Assembly (NCBI GenBank): GCA_030824075.1
Contig: JAVBYJ010000005.1
Coordinates: forward strand, 1 to 64,000
DNA: 64,000 nt
Source: Geothrix sp.
Lineage (GTDB): Bacteria; Acidobacteriota; Holophagae; Holophagales; Holophagaceae
Direction of reading: 5' to 3'
Within the stretch, counting starts at the first letter, position 1. Every line of letters begins with the position of its first letter. Below the pieces are notes generated by a model. That model was given only the letters and a program-made list of their open reading frames with translations. It was not told where the DNA came from and did no database searches. Below, piece by piece: positions 1 to 9,300 of the stretch. The position numbers and the translations under genes were made by a program.

Positions 1-743
1 AGGCGGGCGGTGTAGGGGTGGCGGGGTGCGGACAGCAGCCGGGTGGCAGGACCGGCCTCCAGGGGCTCGCCCCCGTACAACACCAGCAGGCGGTCGCACA
101 CAAGGGAGGCCACGGCCAGATCGTGGGTGATCCACAGAAAACCCAGGCCGCGCTCCTGCTGAAGCTCCAGCACCAGGTCCAGGAACGCTTTCTGCACCAC
201 CGGATCCAGGGCCGTGGTGGGCTCGTCCAGGACCAGCAGCTCGGGATCGCAGGACAGGGCCATGGCCAGACACACGCGCTGACGCTGGCCGCCGCTGACC
301 TGGTGGGGGAAGCGCTCCAGGAAGGCGTGCCCGGGGGGCAGGCGCAGACGCTCCAGTAGCGGGGCCAACCGGGTCAGGGCCGCGCGGCTGGATTCCTGCC
401 GATGGATGCCCGGCAGCAGGGCCAGGTGCTCACCCAAAGTGAGCAGGGGATTCAGGGCATGGAGGGGATCCTGGGGCACCCAGGCCAGCTGGGCCCCGCG
501 GATGCGGTCGCGTCCCGGGCCGGGGTGGTCCAGGCGGCTGCCGAAGGCGGTGAGGGCGCCCCCCGACTGAACCACGCCCGGGGGCAGCACACCGAATAGG
601 GCCTGGGCCAGCAGGCTCTTGCCCGAACCGCTTTCCCCCACCAGTCCAAGGCGATCCCCAGGGGCGAGGAACAGGTTCAGGGGGCCTAGCAGGCGAACGC
701 CGTCCGCCCGCTGAAGGACCAGTGCATCGATGATCAGGGACAT
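1..743 (-). CDS. ABC transporter ATP-binding protein, OppD/DppD type (C-terminus outside window)
   Basis: ATPase subunit that would power a dipeptide/oligopeptide/nickel-class ABC importer from the cytoplasmic side. Translated from the ATG at 743, it shows Walker A GESGSGKS (residues 36-43), Q-loop VPQDP, signature VSGGQRQR, Walker B LLVLDEP and switch WITHDLA. The window edge cuts it at HPYTARL, a segment typical of the Opp/Dpp subfamily just after the nucleotide-binding core. At least 247 residues are visible; full-length members usually have about 320. No permease or binding protein is in view, so the substrate is unknown. The family assignment is firm; opp, dpp and nik cannot be told apart. 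Confidence 0.9.
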   Translation of the reverse strand, partial: MSLIIDALVLQRADGVRLLGPLNLFLAPGDRLGLVGESGSGKSLLAQALFGVLPPGVVQSGGALTAFGSRLDHPGPGRDRIRGAQLAWVPQDPLHALNPLLTLGEHLALLPGIHRQESSRAALTRLAPLLERLRLPPGHAFLERFPHQVSGGQRQRVCLAMALSCDPELLVLDEPTTALDPVVQKAFLDLVLELQQERGLGFLWITHDLAVASLVCDRLLVLYGGEPLEAGPATRLLSAPRHPYTAR

Positions 744-853
744 GGGGACAGCTTGGCATGGAAGTCATGGACGTCAAATGAGTTCCAAGGCCACTCCGAA
801 TAGGCCTTGACGCCTTCCGGAGCGGTCCTACCCTTGGTCCACCCGATCACCCC

Positions 854-875
854 GCGGAACCAGAATCGGTTCCGC
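854..875 (+). promoter_or_regulatory. 8-bp inverted repeat before the DUF465 gene
   Basis: GCGGAACC and GGTTCCGC are perfect complements separated by 6 nt. The repeat ends about 10 nt before the strong GGAGGAG ribosome-binding site of the gene at 893. It could be an operator or a leader hairpin; nothing else supports a function. Confidence 0.3.
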
Positions 876-892
876 CATGGCATGGAGGAGTC

Positions 893-1126
893 ATGGATTT
901 CTTGCGCCCAGAACTTCAGGAGCGCCTGATGAAAGAGCATTTTGAATTCCGCAAGCTCATGGAAGAACACAAGGCCGCCGACTCGCGCCTGGGTGATCTC
1001 CAGAAGAAGCCCAGCCTCTCCGCCAAGGAATCTCTCGAAGAGGTGGAGCTGAAGAAAACCAAGCTGCGCGCAAAGGAACGGATCTACCACATCGTGCAGG
1101 AGGCCTCAAGGCACGCCGAACAGTAG
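893..1126 (+). CDS. DUF465 (YdcH-like) small helical protein
   Basis: A 77-residue, highly charged protein with no signal peptide and no cysteine, predicted to form a two-helix coiled coil. The layout (LxxEHFEFRKLMEEHKAAD in the first helix, then a KKxKLRAKERIYHIVQ second helix) fits the DUF465/YdcH family, whose members have 70-80 residues and no assigned biochemical role. The start is set by GGAGGAG 2 nt before the ATG at 893. It is a single-gene unit: an inverted repeat lies just upstream and a strong intrinsic terminator follows. The function is unknown; the family call rests on pattern and size only. Confidence 0.7.
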   Translation: MDFLRPELQERLMKEHFEFRKLMEEHKAADSRLGDLQKKPSLSAKESLEEVELKKTKLRAKERIYHIVQEASRHAEQ

Positions 1127-1145
1127 GCCACCCGCACTTGCAGGA

Positions 1146-1181
1146 GAAGCCCCGGGAATCGGCCCGGGGCTTCGTTTTTTT
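1146..1181 (+). terminator. Rho-independent terminator after the DUF465 gene
   Basis: The perfect 11-bp stem GAAGCCCCGGG/CCCGGGGCTTC has loop AATCGG and is followed by G and a run of seven T. It lies 20 nt after the stop codon at 1126. Confidence 0.92.
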
Positions 1182-1216
1182 ATTAATAATTCTTAACGAT
1201 TTCCAGGCCCTTTTGA

Positions 1217-1831
1217 GTGGTAAGAAAGGTCGGTCACTTCATCGAGTCGAGATGGCCAGACCTGGGAGCTACCGTGCCAGATGGGTTTCAGGAGCGGAGA
1301 CAGCAGCGGCACTTCCGGATCCTCTACACGCCCATGGATCGCTTTCTGAAGCGGTTCATCCTGCGAGAGGAGGGTGGTTCTCCTGCGCCATCGGACATCC
1401 ATCCGGTTCAAGTTCCGGCTCCCGCGCTGAGCCGCGAGCAAACCATCCCTTGGAGGTGCGGAGTCCCCCGGCTGGACGAGCAGAACGAGGCTTTCTTCAA
1501 GGCCATTCGGCAGTACCAGGCCGCCCTCAAGTCGGGCGCTGGGCCCGGTGCCATGGAGGAGGCGCTGGCCTTCCTGGAGGGACATGCGGAAGAACACCTC
1601 GCCTTGGAAGAGGCTTACCTGGAATACATTCACTTTCCGGGTCTGGTGGAGCACCGGCAGGGGCACCGGGCCTTCCAGCACCAGATCCATGCGTTCCGTA
1701 GCCGGATGGCGGCCGGTGACCCCAGCGCTGGGTTGGAACTATCCCAGCTTCTGTATGCCTGGATGAGGGAGCATGTCCTCAGGGCGGACACCGCCTGGAG
1801 TGGGTATGCCAAGTCGAGTCGTCGCGGCTGA
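1217..1831 (+). CDS. Hemerythrin-like protein with one substituted iron ligand
   Basis: The C-terminal ~125 residues follow the bacteriohemerythrin layout: IPWRCGVPRLDEQNEAFF, then EEHLALEEAYL, then HRQGHRAFQHQ, then REHVLRADTAW. This is the usual series of His/Glu/Asp ligands of the diiron O2-binding four-helix bundle, except that the His of the DxQH motif is Asn90 here, so iron binding may be altered or absent. The first ~70 residues are not recognisable. The GTG start at 1217 lacks a clear ribosome-binding site; ATG at 1334 (residue 40) is an alternative. The gene converges with hutI, 23 nt away. Family call likely; O2-binding activity uncertain. Confidence 0.65.
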   Translation: MVRKVGHFIESRWPDLGATVPDGFQERRQQRHFRILYTPMDRFLKRFILREEGGSPAPSDIHPVQVPAPALSREQTIPWRCGVPRLDEQNEAFFKAIRQYQAALKSGAGPGAMEEALAFLEGHAEEHLALEEAYLEYIHFPGLVEHRQGHRAFQHQIHAFRSRMAAGDPSAGLELSQLLYAWMREHVLRADTAWSGYAKSSRRG

Positions 1832-1854
1832 TCCAGGCCCGCGTCCAGGCTGAA

Positions 1855-3063
1855 TCAAGTGGACAGGAGCGTGGGCCTGTAGGGTTCGCCCACCCAGTAG
1901 ATCAGCTCCAGCATCTCATCCACGTCCCACAGCAGCACCTCCGCGCGGGCGCCGGGATGCAGGTGGCCCAGGTCGCCGTGATGCAGGCTGCGGGCGGCAT
2001 GGAGGGTCATGGCCGTGAAGGCCTCTTCAAAGGTCATGCGCAGCTGCAGGCAGCCCAGGCGCAAGATGGTAAGCGGATCCAGGCAGGGGCAGGAACCGGG
2101 ATTGAAGTCCGTGGCCAGGGCCACGCGACACCCGGTCTCGATCATTTTCCGGGCGGGGGCCCAATCACGCATCCCGAGGAAGAGCGTGGTCCCCGGCAGC
2201 AGCACGGGCGTGACATCAGCTGCCGCCATGGCCTTCATGCCCGCCTCACTGCAGAACATCAGATGGTCCGCGCTGGCGGCGCCCAGTTCCGCCGCCAGTT
2301 CGGCGCCCCCGGTCCAGGTGAGTTCGTCGGCGTGGACCCTGGGGGTGAGCCCCAGACGCTTCCCGGCCTCGAAGATGCGCCGACCCTGGTCGGCGCTGAA
2401 GACCCCAGTTTCCACGAACACGTCGCAGAACCGCGCCACGCCGGGGTGGCGGCGCACCAGCTCCGGCAGCCATTCCTCGGCCACCGCGCGGGCGTTGGTC
2501 TCGGCATCGCCGCCGAATTCAGGCGCCAGATCATGAGCGGGCAGGAGCGTCACATCGAGGCTCCAGCCTTTTCGCTTCAGTTCCGCGTAGGCGGCGGTGA
2601 GGCGGGATTCCGCTTCCAGTTCGAGGCCGTAGCCGGTTTTGCATTCGAGATGGACAACGCCGCGTTCACGGAAGGCCCTCAGACGGGTTTCCCCGGAGGC
2701 CACCAGCTCTTCGATGCTGGCGTTCCGAGTGGCGCGGACGGTCTCACGGATGCCGCCACCTTCCGATGCGATCTGCTGATAGCTGACGCCATGCAAGCGC
2801 CGGTTGAACTCGCCTGAACGGTTACCGCCAAACAGCAGGTGCGTGTGGGGATCCACGAAACCCGGCGTGGCCCAGGCACCGCCCCCGTCCACCTTGGGCG
2901 CTTCCGACCAGGCGACCGGCAAGTCGGCGGCCCGGCCCACCCAGGCCACCCGGTCCCCCTCCAGAGCCAGGGCCGCGTCTGGAATGCGGTCCACCACCCA
3001 GGTTCGGGCCGGGTCGGGGGTCAGCAGACCCCGGAGGTTCACGAGCACACGACGGTCCAACAT
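1855..3063 (-). CDS. hutI: Imidazolonepropionase
   Basis: Third enzyme of histidine degradation: hydrolyses 4-imidazolone-5-propanoate to N-formimidoyl-glutamate in the cytoplasm. The 402-residue protein is an amidohydrolase-fold enzyme with metal motif FVDPHTHLLFGGNRSGEF, later HADELTWTGGAELA and the conserved ATDFNPGSCP with the C-terminal TLHAARSL. The ATG at 3063 gives the usual HutI length (about 400) and start (MLDRRVLVNLRGLLTPD). The reading frame stays open upstream to 3267 but there overlaps the divergent gene at 3177. No other hut gene is in the window, so hutI stands alone here. The 113-nt gap to 3177 should hold divergent promoters. Confidence 0.93.
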   Translation of the reverse strand: MLDRRVLVNLRGLLTPDPARTWVVDRIPDAALALEGDRVAWVGRAADLPVAWSEAPKVDGGGAWATPGFVDPHTHLLFGGNRSGEFNRRLHGVSYQQIASEGGGIRETVRATRNASIEELVASGETRLRAFRERGVVHLECKTGYGLELEAESRLTAAYAELKRKGWSLDVTLLPAHDLAPEFGGDAETNARAVAEEWLPELVRRHPGVARFCDVFVETGVFSADQGRRIFEAGKRLGLTPRVHADELTWTGGAELAAELGAASADHLMFCSEAGMKAMAAADVTPVLLPGTTLFLGMRDWAPARKMIETGCRVALATDFNPGSCPCLDPLTILRLGCLQLRMTFEEAFTAMTLHAARSLHHGDLGHLHPGARAEVLLWDVDEMLELIYWVGEPYRPTLLST

Positions 3064-3176
3064 GGGTTCAGTTTGCCAGGGATGTAAAAAAACACGCGGG
3101 GGTCCGTCGCAGAGCGGGCGGAGCTTGATAGCATCGCTCGACACCGGAGGTTCCAGTGCGGGGCAGGGGGATTGGG

Positions 3177-5375
3177 ATGCGACACATCGCGCAGGGATGG
3201 TGCGTGCTTGCCCTGGCTTGCGCGGCCCTGCCAGCCGGGGCCCAAAGCGGGGCTCAAGGCGGGGCACAGGTTCCAGTCTGGGCGCAGGAGAAGGTCCGGC
3301 AGTGGACGATCTATCGCAACGACGCCCGAGGCCAGCGCATCTGGAAAGCCATCCCCTTTCCGCAGATGACGGCTCAAGAGCAGAAGGAGCTCCTGCAATC
3401 GAAGGCCAGCCCCCAATCCGATGCCGGAACCCGGCGGGCGGCGCTGATGGTCCTGGCCTCCTGGCCCCTGGATCAATGGGCCAAGGAAACGGTGGCCGCG
3501 GGGACGCCGGAAGCGGCCCAATTCGCCTACCGCCTGGGGTACCGAGAGGCGGGGCGGGATCCTTACGCCTACCTCGGTTCCGCCGATCGCGTGGACCGTC
3601 CCTGGACCCACGGCCTCGGCCTGCATCTGGACAAGGGCGGCTGGCGTTTCCAGTGGATCCCGAGCCCTGCCTTGTTCACGCAGTCCGGCCAGGCGACCCT
3701 TCCGAAGGGCCTGGAATTGGCCGCTCAGCCTGGGGTGCTCATCCACCTGAAGCAGTTGCGGCCCGGACTTGAAAAACTGGCGGCGCTGGCCGGGGGCACT
3801 GGATCCATTCCGAATGGCTCCAACAGCGGCATCGTGTCCGCCCTGGCCCAGGGCAGCCGCGCGGGCTTTGTCGTGCGGCATCTGGAGCCCTGGCTGAAAC
3901 AGGCCTCTCCGGCTCTGGAACCCCTGGCGAACCGCGAGGCCTGGGTGTTGCACTACGGCACGGACCGCGAGGGTGGTCGTCCCCTTCAAGGCACCCTGGT
4001 GTTAGTTCCCGGCGATCTGCCGACCCGCACGCAGCTGATGATGGCACTGCTCAAGCTGAACCCCCTGAGCGCGGGGGCACGTTCCCGGGTGGTGAAATGG
4101 ACGGCCTTTGGCGCATCCACGGATGTGCAGCAACTGCGCGGGTCCGGAGGGGTCTTCCACCTGATCCAGAGGGCCGAGGGCACCTGGATCAGCGACCGCG
4201 AGGCGCCCCTTCGCGCCCTGTTGTTTCCGGGTCCGGATCCCAGCCTGAGTGAACGTCACGAATGGGCCCGGGTGGCTCTCTCGGCCATGACACCTGAGAC
4301 AGACCTGTCCTTCTGGGTCGTGCCCCGCATCGGCGCGGACGCGGCCTTCGAGAATCAGGCGCTCCGCCGCCGTCTGGCCAGCGTCCAGCAGGGCATCTGG
4401 CCCAATCCCTTCGTGGCCAAGGCCGCGCCGCGCACAGGAGCGCTGACTGTGGCCCTCGGCGCCGGCCCCACCGAGAAGCTGGTCGGAGCCATCCTTCGCG
4501 TGGACGACGACCGTGATTTTCAATTGCCACAATTGCCCGAGTTCAGCAACGGCGGCCAGACGCTCAGCCCGACGCAGATGAAGGGCTACCAGGGGGCCCT
4601 GGCCAAGGCCCAGGAGCGCCAGCGTCAACGGACGGCCCTGCGTCAGGATGCGGCGACATTGCAGGGTTGCCTGGACCTCCGTGGGGCAGCGCTGTTCTGG
4701 AACGGATGGGTGAGCGCGCCACCACTGAGCCCTGCTGAAAAGGCGTCGCTGACGGAACTGGCGCGGTTGCGTCGGGAGGATCCTTGGCGGGCCATGCAGG
4801 CCCAGCGCGAGGGCAAGATCGCGGCCTTCGGCGGTTTCGGCGAACCTGGCATGACGCCTAGCCTGGCCTTGGCCTTGCCGGTGCAGGGCGCCAAGCGCAT
4901 CCAGGTGGAGAACCTCCTGAAGAAGGTGCTGCCGCGGCTCTTCAAGGGCCAGAACCAGAAGCAGGCCTTTGGGGCTTCGGAGCTGCACCGCGTGATGACG
5001 GCCCAGGCGTTCCGCCCCAGCTGGACCCTGGTGGCCGACACGCTGGTGCTGGGCACCGACGAGGCCGCTGTGAAGGCGGTGTCCGCCGGCCTCCAGGGCC
5101 AGGCGCCGACCCTGGCCGACAGCGACTCCAAGGCCTGGGCGCGCATGGAAATCGATGGCGCCCGCGCCTCGAAGGAACTGGAGAACCTGCTGCTGGCGTA
5201 CCTTCGCAGCCGCTCCGGCAGCGGCTGGTGGATCGGCGACACCACCAGCCAGGATGAGGCTGCGGCGGAACTGGCCTTCAGCCTCGGACCCTTCCTGGGG
5301 GCCGTGAAGAGCCTCGGTCCCATGCGCCTGGAGTGGAATTGGACGGCCGGTGGCCTGGAGGGACGACCGCGATGA
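3177..5375 (+). CDS. Secreted protein opening the macroglobulin operon (YfaA/DUF2138-like by position)
   Basis: A 732-residue exported protein with no motif I recognise. The N-terminus [20 protein letters not shown] is a signal peptide, with likely cleavage after AGA (about residue 23). The rest is rich in Ala, Leu, Gly and Arg, with no transmembrane segment and no lipobox. The ATG at 3177 is chosen over the in-frame GTG at 3156 because AGGGGG lies 6 nt before it. It overlaps the next gene by ATGA. E. coli yfaA (DUF2138) lies beside yfaT and yfaS in the same way, so this is probably the YfaA counterpart; that is inference from gene order, and E. coli YfaA is shorter. Function unknown. Confidence 0.6.
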   Translation: MRHIAQGWCVLALACAALPAGAQSGAQGGAQVPVWAQEKVRQWTIYRNDARGQRIWKAIPFPQMTAQEQKELLQSKASPQSDAGTRRAALMVLASWPLDQWAKETVAAGTPEAAQFAYRLGYREAGRDPYAYLGSADRVDRPWTHGLGLHLDKGGWRFQWIPSPALFTQSGQATLPKGLELAAQPGVLIHLKQLRPGLEKLAALAGGTGSIPNGSNSGIVSALAQGSRAGFVVRHLEPWLKQASPALEPLANREAWVLHYGTDREGGRPLQGTLVLVPGDLPTRTQLMMALLKLNPLSAGARSRVVKWTAFGASTDVQQLRGSGGVFHLIQRAEGTWISDREAPLRALLFPGPDPSLSERHEWARVALSAMTPETDLSFWVVPRIGADAAFENQALRRRLASVQQGIWPNPFVAKAAPRTGALTVALGAGPTEKLVGAILRVDDDRDFQLPQLPEFSNGGQTLSPTQMKGYQGALAKAQERQRQRTALRQDAATLQGCLDLRGAALFWNGWVSAPPLSPAEKASLTELARLRREDPWRAMQAQREGKIAAFGGFGEPGMTPSLALALPVQGAKRIQVENLLKKVLPRLFKGQNQKQAFGASELHRVMTAQAFRPSWTLVADTLVLGTDEAAVKAVSAGLQGQAPTLADSDSKAWARMEIDGARASKELENLLLAYLRSRSGSGWWIGDTTSQDEAAAELAFSLGPFLGAVKSLGPMRLEWNWTAGGLEGRPR

Positions 5376-6325
5376 AGCCGGTTCCGATCCTGGGGGCAGT
5401 TGCGGTGGTGATGGCAGGGGCCTTCCTGGCCTTGGCACCCATGCGCCACCGCGTGGCCGTGGAGTCTGATCCTGCCAATCCGGTCCACCGCATCCGCGTG
5501 GAGAGCCGCAGCCTGCTGGGGCTGAACCGCCCCGGATGGAACGTGGCCGTGGCCGGTATCCCGGCCTGGGGGAGCGCCGCAGACGGGTTCTTCCTGACGG
5601 TCCTTCGACCCGCAGAAGTCCTGGTCACGGCCTGGCCAGGATTCAGACAGTCATTGTCCATGATCCCTTCCATGGCCAGGGCGAACGTTTCGCTGCGCGA
5701 GGAAGGGGACCGCGAGGCCTTCCGAACCTGGTTTGTCGCCCTGCTGGAGCAGCAACTGGAAGCGCCCAGCCCCGCTTGGGAGCCCGCCCAGCGCGACTGC
5801 GCGGGCCTGTTGCGGTTCGCCTTCCGTGAAGCCCTGGCCGCCCACACGGCTGTCTGGCGCGAGCGGGTGGCCTTTGCGGTCGGGCCGCCGGGGCAGGATC
5901 CCTCACCTGCCTTCGCCCAGGCCTGGCGGGCGGGTTTCCCCACGCCCGAAGGCCTCCGGCCCTTCGCCAAAGGCGCCTATCTGCGCCGCCTCGCGTGTGT
6001 GCCTCTGGGCCGGGACCTTCAGCTGGCGCGGCCGGGCGATCTGATCTTCTTCGCCCGGGGTGGTGCGCGCTCCCAGCCGGATCATGCCATGGCCTTCGTA
6101 CGGCCCGACGTGGACGGCGCATCCATGCTGCTCTACCACACGGGCCCCGAGGGCAGCGGTGCCACCCGCCAGCCTGGGGAGATTCGCCGGGCTCGGCTCG
6201 ATGACCTGCTGCACCATCCGGATCCCGACTTCCGTCCCCTGCCTGAGAACCCCGCCTTCCTGGGCCTTTACCGCTGGCGTTTGCTGGCGGGTGAAGCCTT
6301 CGAGCCTTCCCTTCCAAGGTCCTGA
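5372..6325 (+). CDS. DUF1175 (YfaT-like) protein with NlpC/P60-type motifs
   Basis: Second gene of the macroglobulin operon, 317 residues, with an N-terminal hydrophobic segment (residues 7-23) as signal or anchor. The body carries [15 protein letters not shown] around Cys143, ARPGDLIFF at 220-227 and DHAMAFV with His238. This order matches the catalytic Cys, the GDL turn and the catalytic His of NlpC/P60 papain-like peptidases, so a periplasmic cell-wall or protein peptidase is likely. The family seen beside YfaS-type macroglobulins is DUF1175/YfaT. The start ATG 5372 overlaps the preceding stop (ATGA) and follows GGAGGG by 9 nt. The peptidase role is inferred from motifs. Confidence 0.78.
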   Translation: MKPVPILGAVAVVMAGAFLALAPMRHRVAVESDPANPVHRIRVESRSLLGLNRPGWNVAVAGIPAWGSAADGFFLTVLRPAEVLVTAWPGFRQSLSMIPSMARANVSLREEGDREAFRTWFVALLEQQLEAPSPAWEPAQRDCAGLLRFAFREALAAHTAVWRERVAFAVGPPGQDPSPAFAQAWRAGFPTPEGLRPFAKGAYLRRLACVPLGRDLQLARPGDLIFFARGGARSQPDHAMAFVRPDVDGASMLLYHTGPEGSGATRQPGEIRRARLDDLLHHPDPDFRPLPENPAFLGLYRWRLLAGEAFEPSLPRS

Positions 6326-6326
6326 T

Positions 6327-9300
6327 ATGCGCTGGTTCCGCCCCATCCTCACCCTGTTGCTGCCCGCGTTCCTGCTGCTGCCCACCACGGGCACGGCCCA
6401 GAAACGGGCCGCCGAAGCCCCCTGGCGCGAAGGTGGCTGGACCGGCGCCTTCGCCACCCTGCGGCCGACCCTGCCGGGGAAACCAGGACAGCTGGAAGCC
6501 GCGGGCCCCATCCCTGCCGAGGCCCGCATCCGCATCTACCGGGTGGAGGATCCGGACGCCTTCCTGAAAAAAGGGCTGCTGGACCGCGGCACGGCTGCTG
6601 CCGAGGGCGGGCGTGGCGCGCAGGATCCGCTCGACGTGCTGCGGGAGGCGGTGCTTTGGGGTGGGCGGCGTGCCTTCGTTACCGTCCACCGGACGGCCAC
6701 CCAGGGGCTGCGGGATACCGCCAAGCAGGCCGATCGTCTGACCTCGGCGAAGACGGCTCCGGCGCAGGTGAGGGAAGGCTCCGCGCTTCCCCTCGAAGGG
6801 CAGCCCGGCATCACCTTCATCACCGAGTTCGTACCCAAGGTGAATGAGAACATCGCCGGGAGGAAGGGGCATGAGGACGATGAATCCGGCGAGGATGGCT
6901 TCCTCAGCCGCGTGGAGCTGCCCGCCCAGGCAGCGGGTCTCTACCTGGTGGAGGTGCTGCGGGGCAGCGAGGCGGCCTACGTACCCTGGCTGGTTACGGA
7001 CCTGGCGCTGCTCTCCGAGCAGGATGGCTCGCGGATCCGCCTCCAGGCCGTGGACGGCCATGATGGCGCGCCGAAGGCCGGGGCCTCGGGCCAGATCATA
7101 GAGGGAACGAAATTCCAGTCCCTGGCCTTCGACGGCACCGGCCGGGCCGAAGCCCCCGTCACGCCCGGGGTGCGCCGGATGGTGCTGGCCCGCAGCGGCG
7201 CCAGCCTTGCCATCCTTGCCAGCGAAGGGCAGAGCACCGCCAGTGTGAGGCAGCGCCTGTATGCCTTCACGGAGCGGCCGCTCTATCGGCCCGGCCAGGA
7301 GGTCTTCGTCAAGGCCATCCTGCGGCGGGTGGACGAGGGCGAAAACCGTGTGGTCAGTGGCGCCCAGACCCTCGCCTTCACGGTGCTGGATCCCGAAGAC
7401 ACCAAGGTCACGGAGGGCCAGGCCAAGCTGCTGAATACCGAGACCGGCACTTATGCCGCGCAATTCAACCTGCCGGGCGCCGGGCGCCTGGGTCTCTACC
7501 GCATTGTCTTTGAGGGCCCCCAGGGACCCGGCCAGGCCGAATTCAAGGTCGAGCAGTTCGTGAAGCCTGCTTTCGAGGTGAAGGTCACTGCCGAAAAAAC
7601 CAAGGTGGGCCTGGGCGACACGTTGGCTTTCCACGCGAATGCCCGCTACTTCTACGGCGCGGCGGTACGCGGTGCCAAGGCGGACTGGTTCCTCTACAAG
7701 GTGGTGCCGCCCAAGATCCGCTGGATCTGGGACGACGAGGAGGCCGGTCCTGCGCCGGAGTTGATGGAAAGCGGCCAGCTGGAACTCGATGACGAGGGCA
7801 TGGCCGAGCTGCCCAGCTTCAAGGCCGAGAGCGATGGCCTCTGGCGCATGGTGGTGAAAGTGGCCGATGCCTCCGGGCAACGCAACAGCGGCCAGGCCCA
7901 GGTGCGCGCCGCCGCGGGCGACCTGGTACTGATGATCGCCGCGGACCGCCAGGTGGCTCTGCCCGGCAAGCCCTTCCAGGTGACGGCCCGGGCGCTGGAT
8001 CTGGATGGCAAGGAGGTGCCGGGCGTGGCCATCGCCCTGCGCGCTGCCCGCATCGTGGCGCAGAAGGACAGCGCCTACTGGTGGTCGCGGCCCAATGCGC
8101 TGAAGCCCGGCGAAACCGTGGCTTCTGCCCAGGGCCCCCAAGCCATGCTGAGCATTCCAGAGGGCGGCGCCTTCCTGCTGGTGGCCGAGGCGAAGGATGC
8201 CAAGGGCCGCCCCGTGGTGGCCCAGCGGCAGATCACCGTGGCCTCCGAAGGCACGCCCCTGCCTGCGGTGCCCGATCTCCGCGCCGCCGCGGACAAGCCC
8301 GAATACCAACCCGGCGATACGGCGCGCGTCCTTGTGCAGCTGCCCCGGCCCAAGCTCACCCTGCACTGGGCCCTGGAGCATGAAAGCCTCGGCCAGCGGC
8401 AGAGCCGTGCCGTGGCGGGAACCACCGCCCTGGTGGACATTCCCGTCACCGCCGCCATGCAGCCCAACGTCTGGGCCGTGTTCGAGATCGTGGTCGAGGG
8501 CCGCCGCCAGCTGGTGGAGGTTCCGATCCGCGTCCCGAAGCGCGACCGCCGCCTGCAGGTGGCCGTCACCACGGACAGGGAACGCTACCAGCCCGGCCAA
8601 CCCATGAAGGTCTCCGTGGAAGTGAAGGACGCCTCGGGGCGGCCCTCCGCTGCCGACCTCAGCGTGGGTGTCGTGGACGAGGCCATCTACGCGCTGAGCC
8701 AGGAACTGCACCCGGATCCAGTGCGTTTCTTCCATCCCACGCGTCGCCACGGCGTGTTGCGCTCGGGATCGACGGACTGGAGCTTCCATGATCTGTTGCG
8801 TCGCCAGCGGCCCGTGTGGACGCTCAAGCAGACCAGGCGCGGCGACTTCAAGGCCGATGACGACGACAAGGTGCGCCAGAACTTCAAGGACACGGCCCAC
8901 TGGACGCCCTTCGTGGCCACAGGTCGCGATGGCAAGGCCAGCGTGGACTTGGTGCTGCCGGACAACCTCACGGCCTGGCGGGCCACGGCCACAGCCATCA
9001 CCGCCGACACCAAGGTCGGCGTCGGCCGCAGTTCCAAGCCGGCCTCCAAGCCCCTCCAGGTGGCGCTCACATTGCCCCGCACCCTCAGTCTTGGTGAAGA
9101 GGCCCGTGCCATTGCGTTGGTGCGCAACCTCTCGGGCCAGCCCCTGCAGGGGAGGATCCGCCTTGAGGTGCAGAATGGCCGGTTCACGGGCACCCCCGAG
9201 GCCACCTTCAGCCTCCAGGATCAGGGCGAGTACCGTCTCTCTCTGCCGTTGTTCTCGGACAAGACGGGGCCGCTCATCGTCACGGCCCGCGTCGAGGGCG

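Noticed and set aside
3064-3267. Longer HutI from an upstream start
   Set aside because: It would overlap the signal-peptide region of the divergent gene at 3177 and add residues not seen in HutI proteins.
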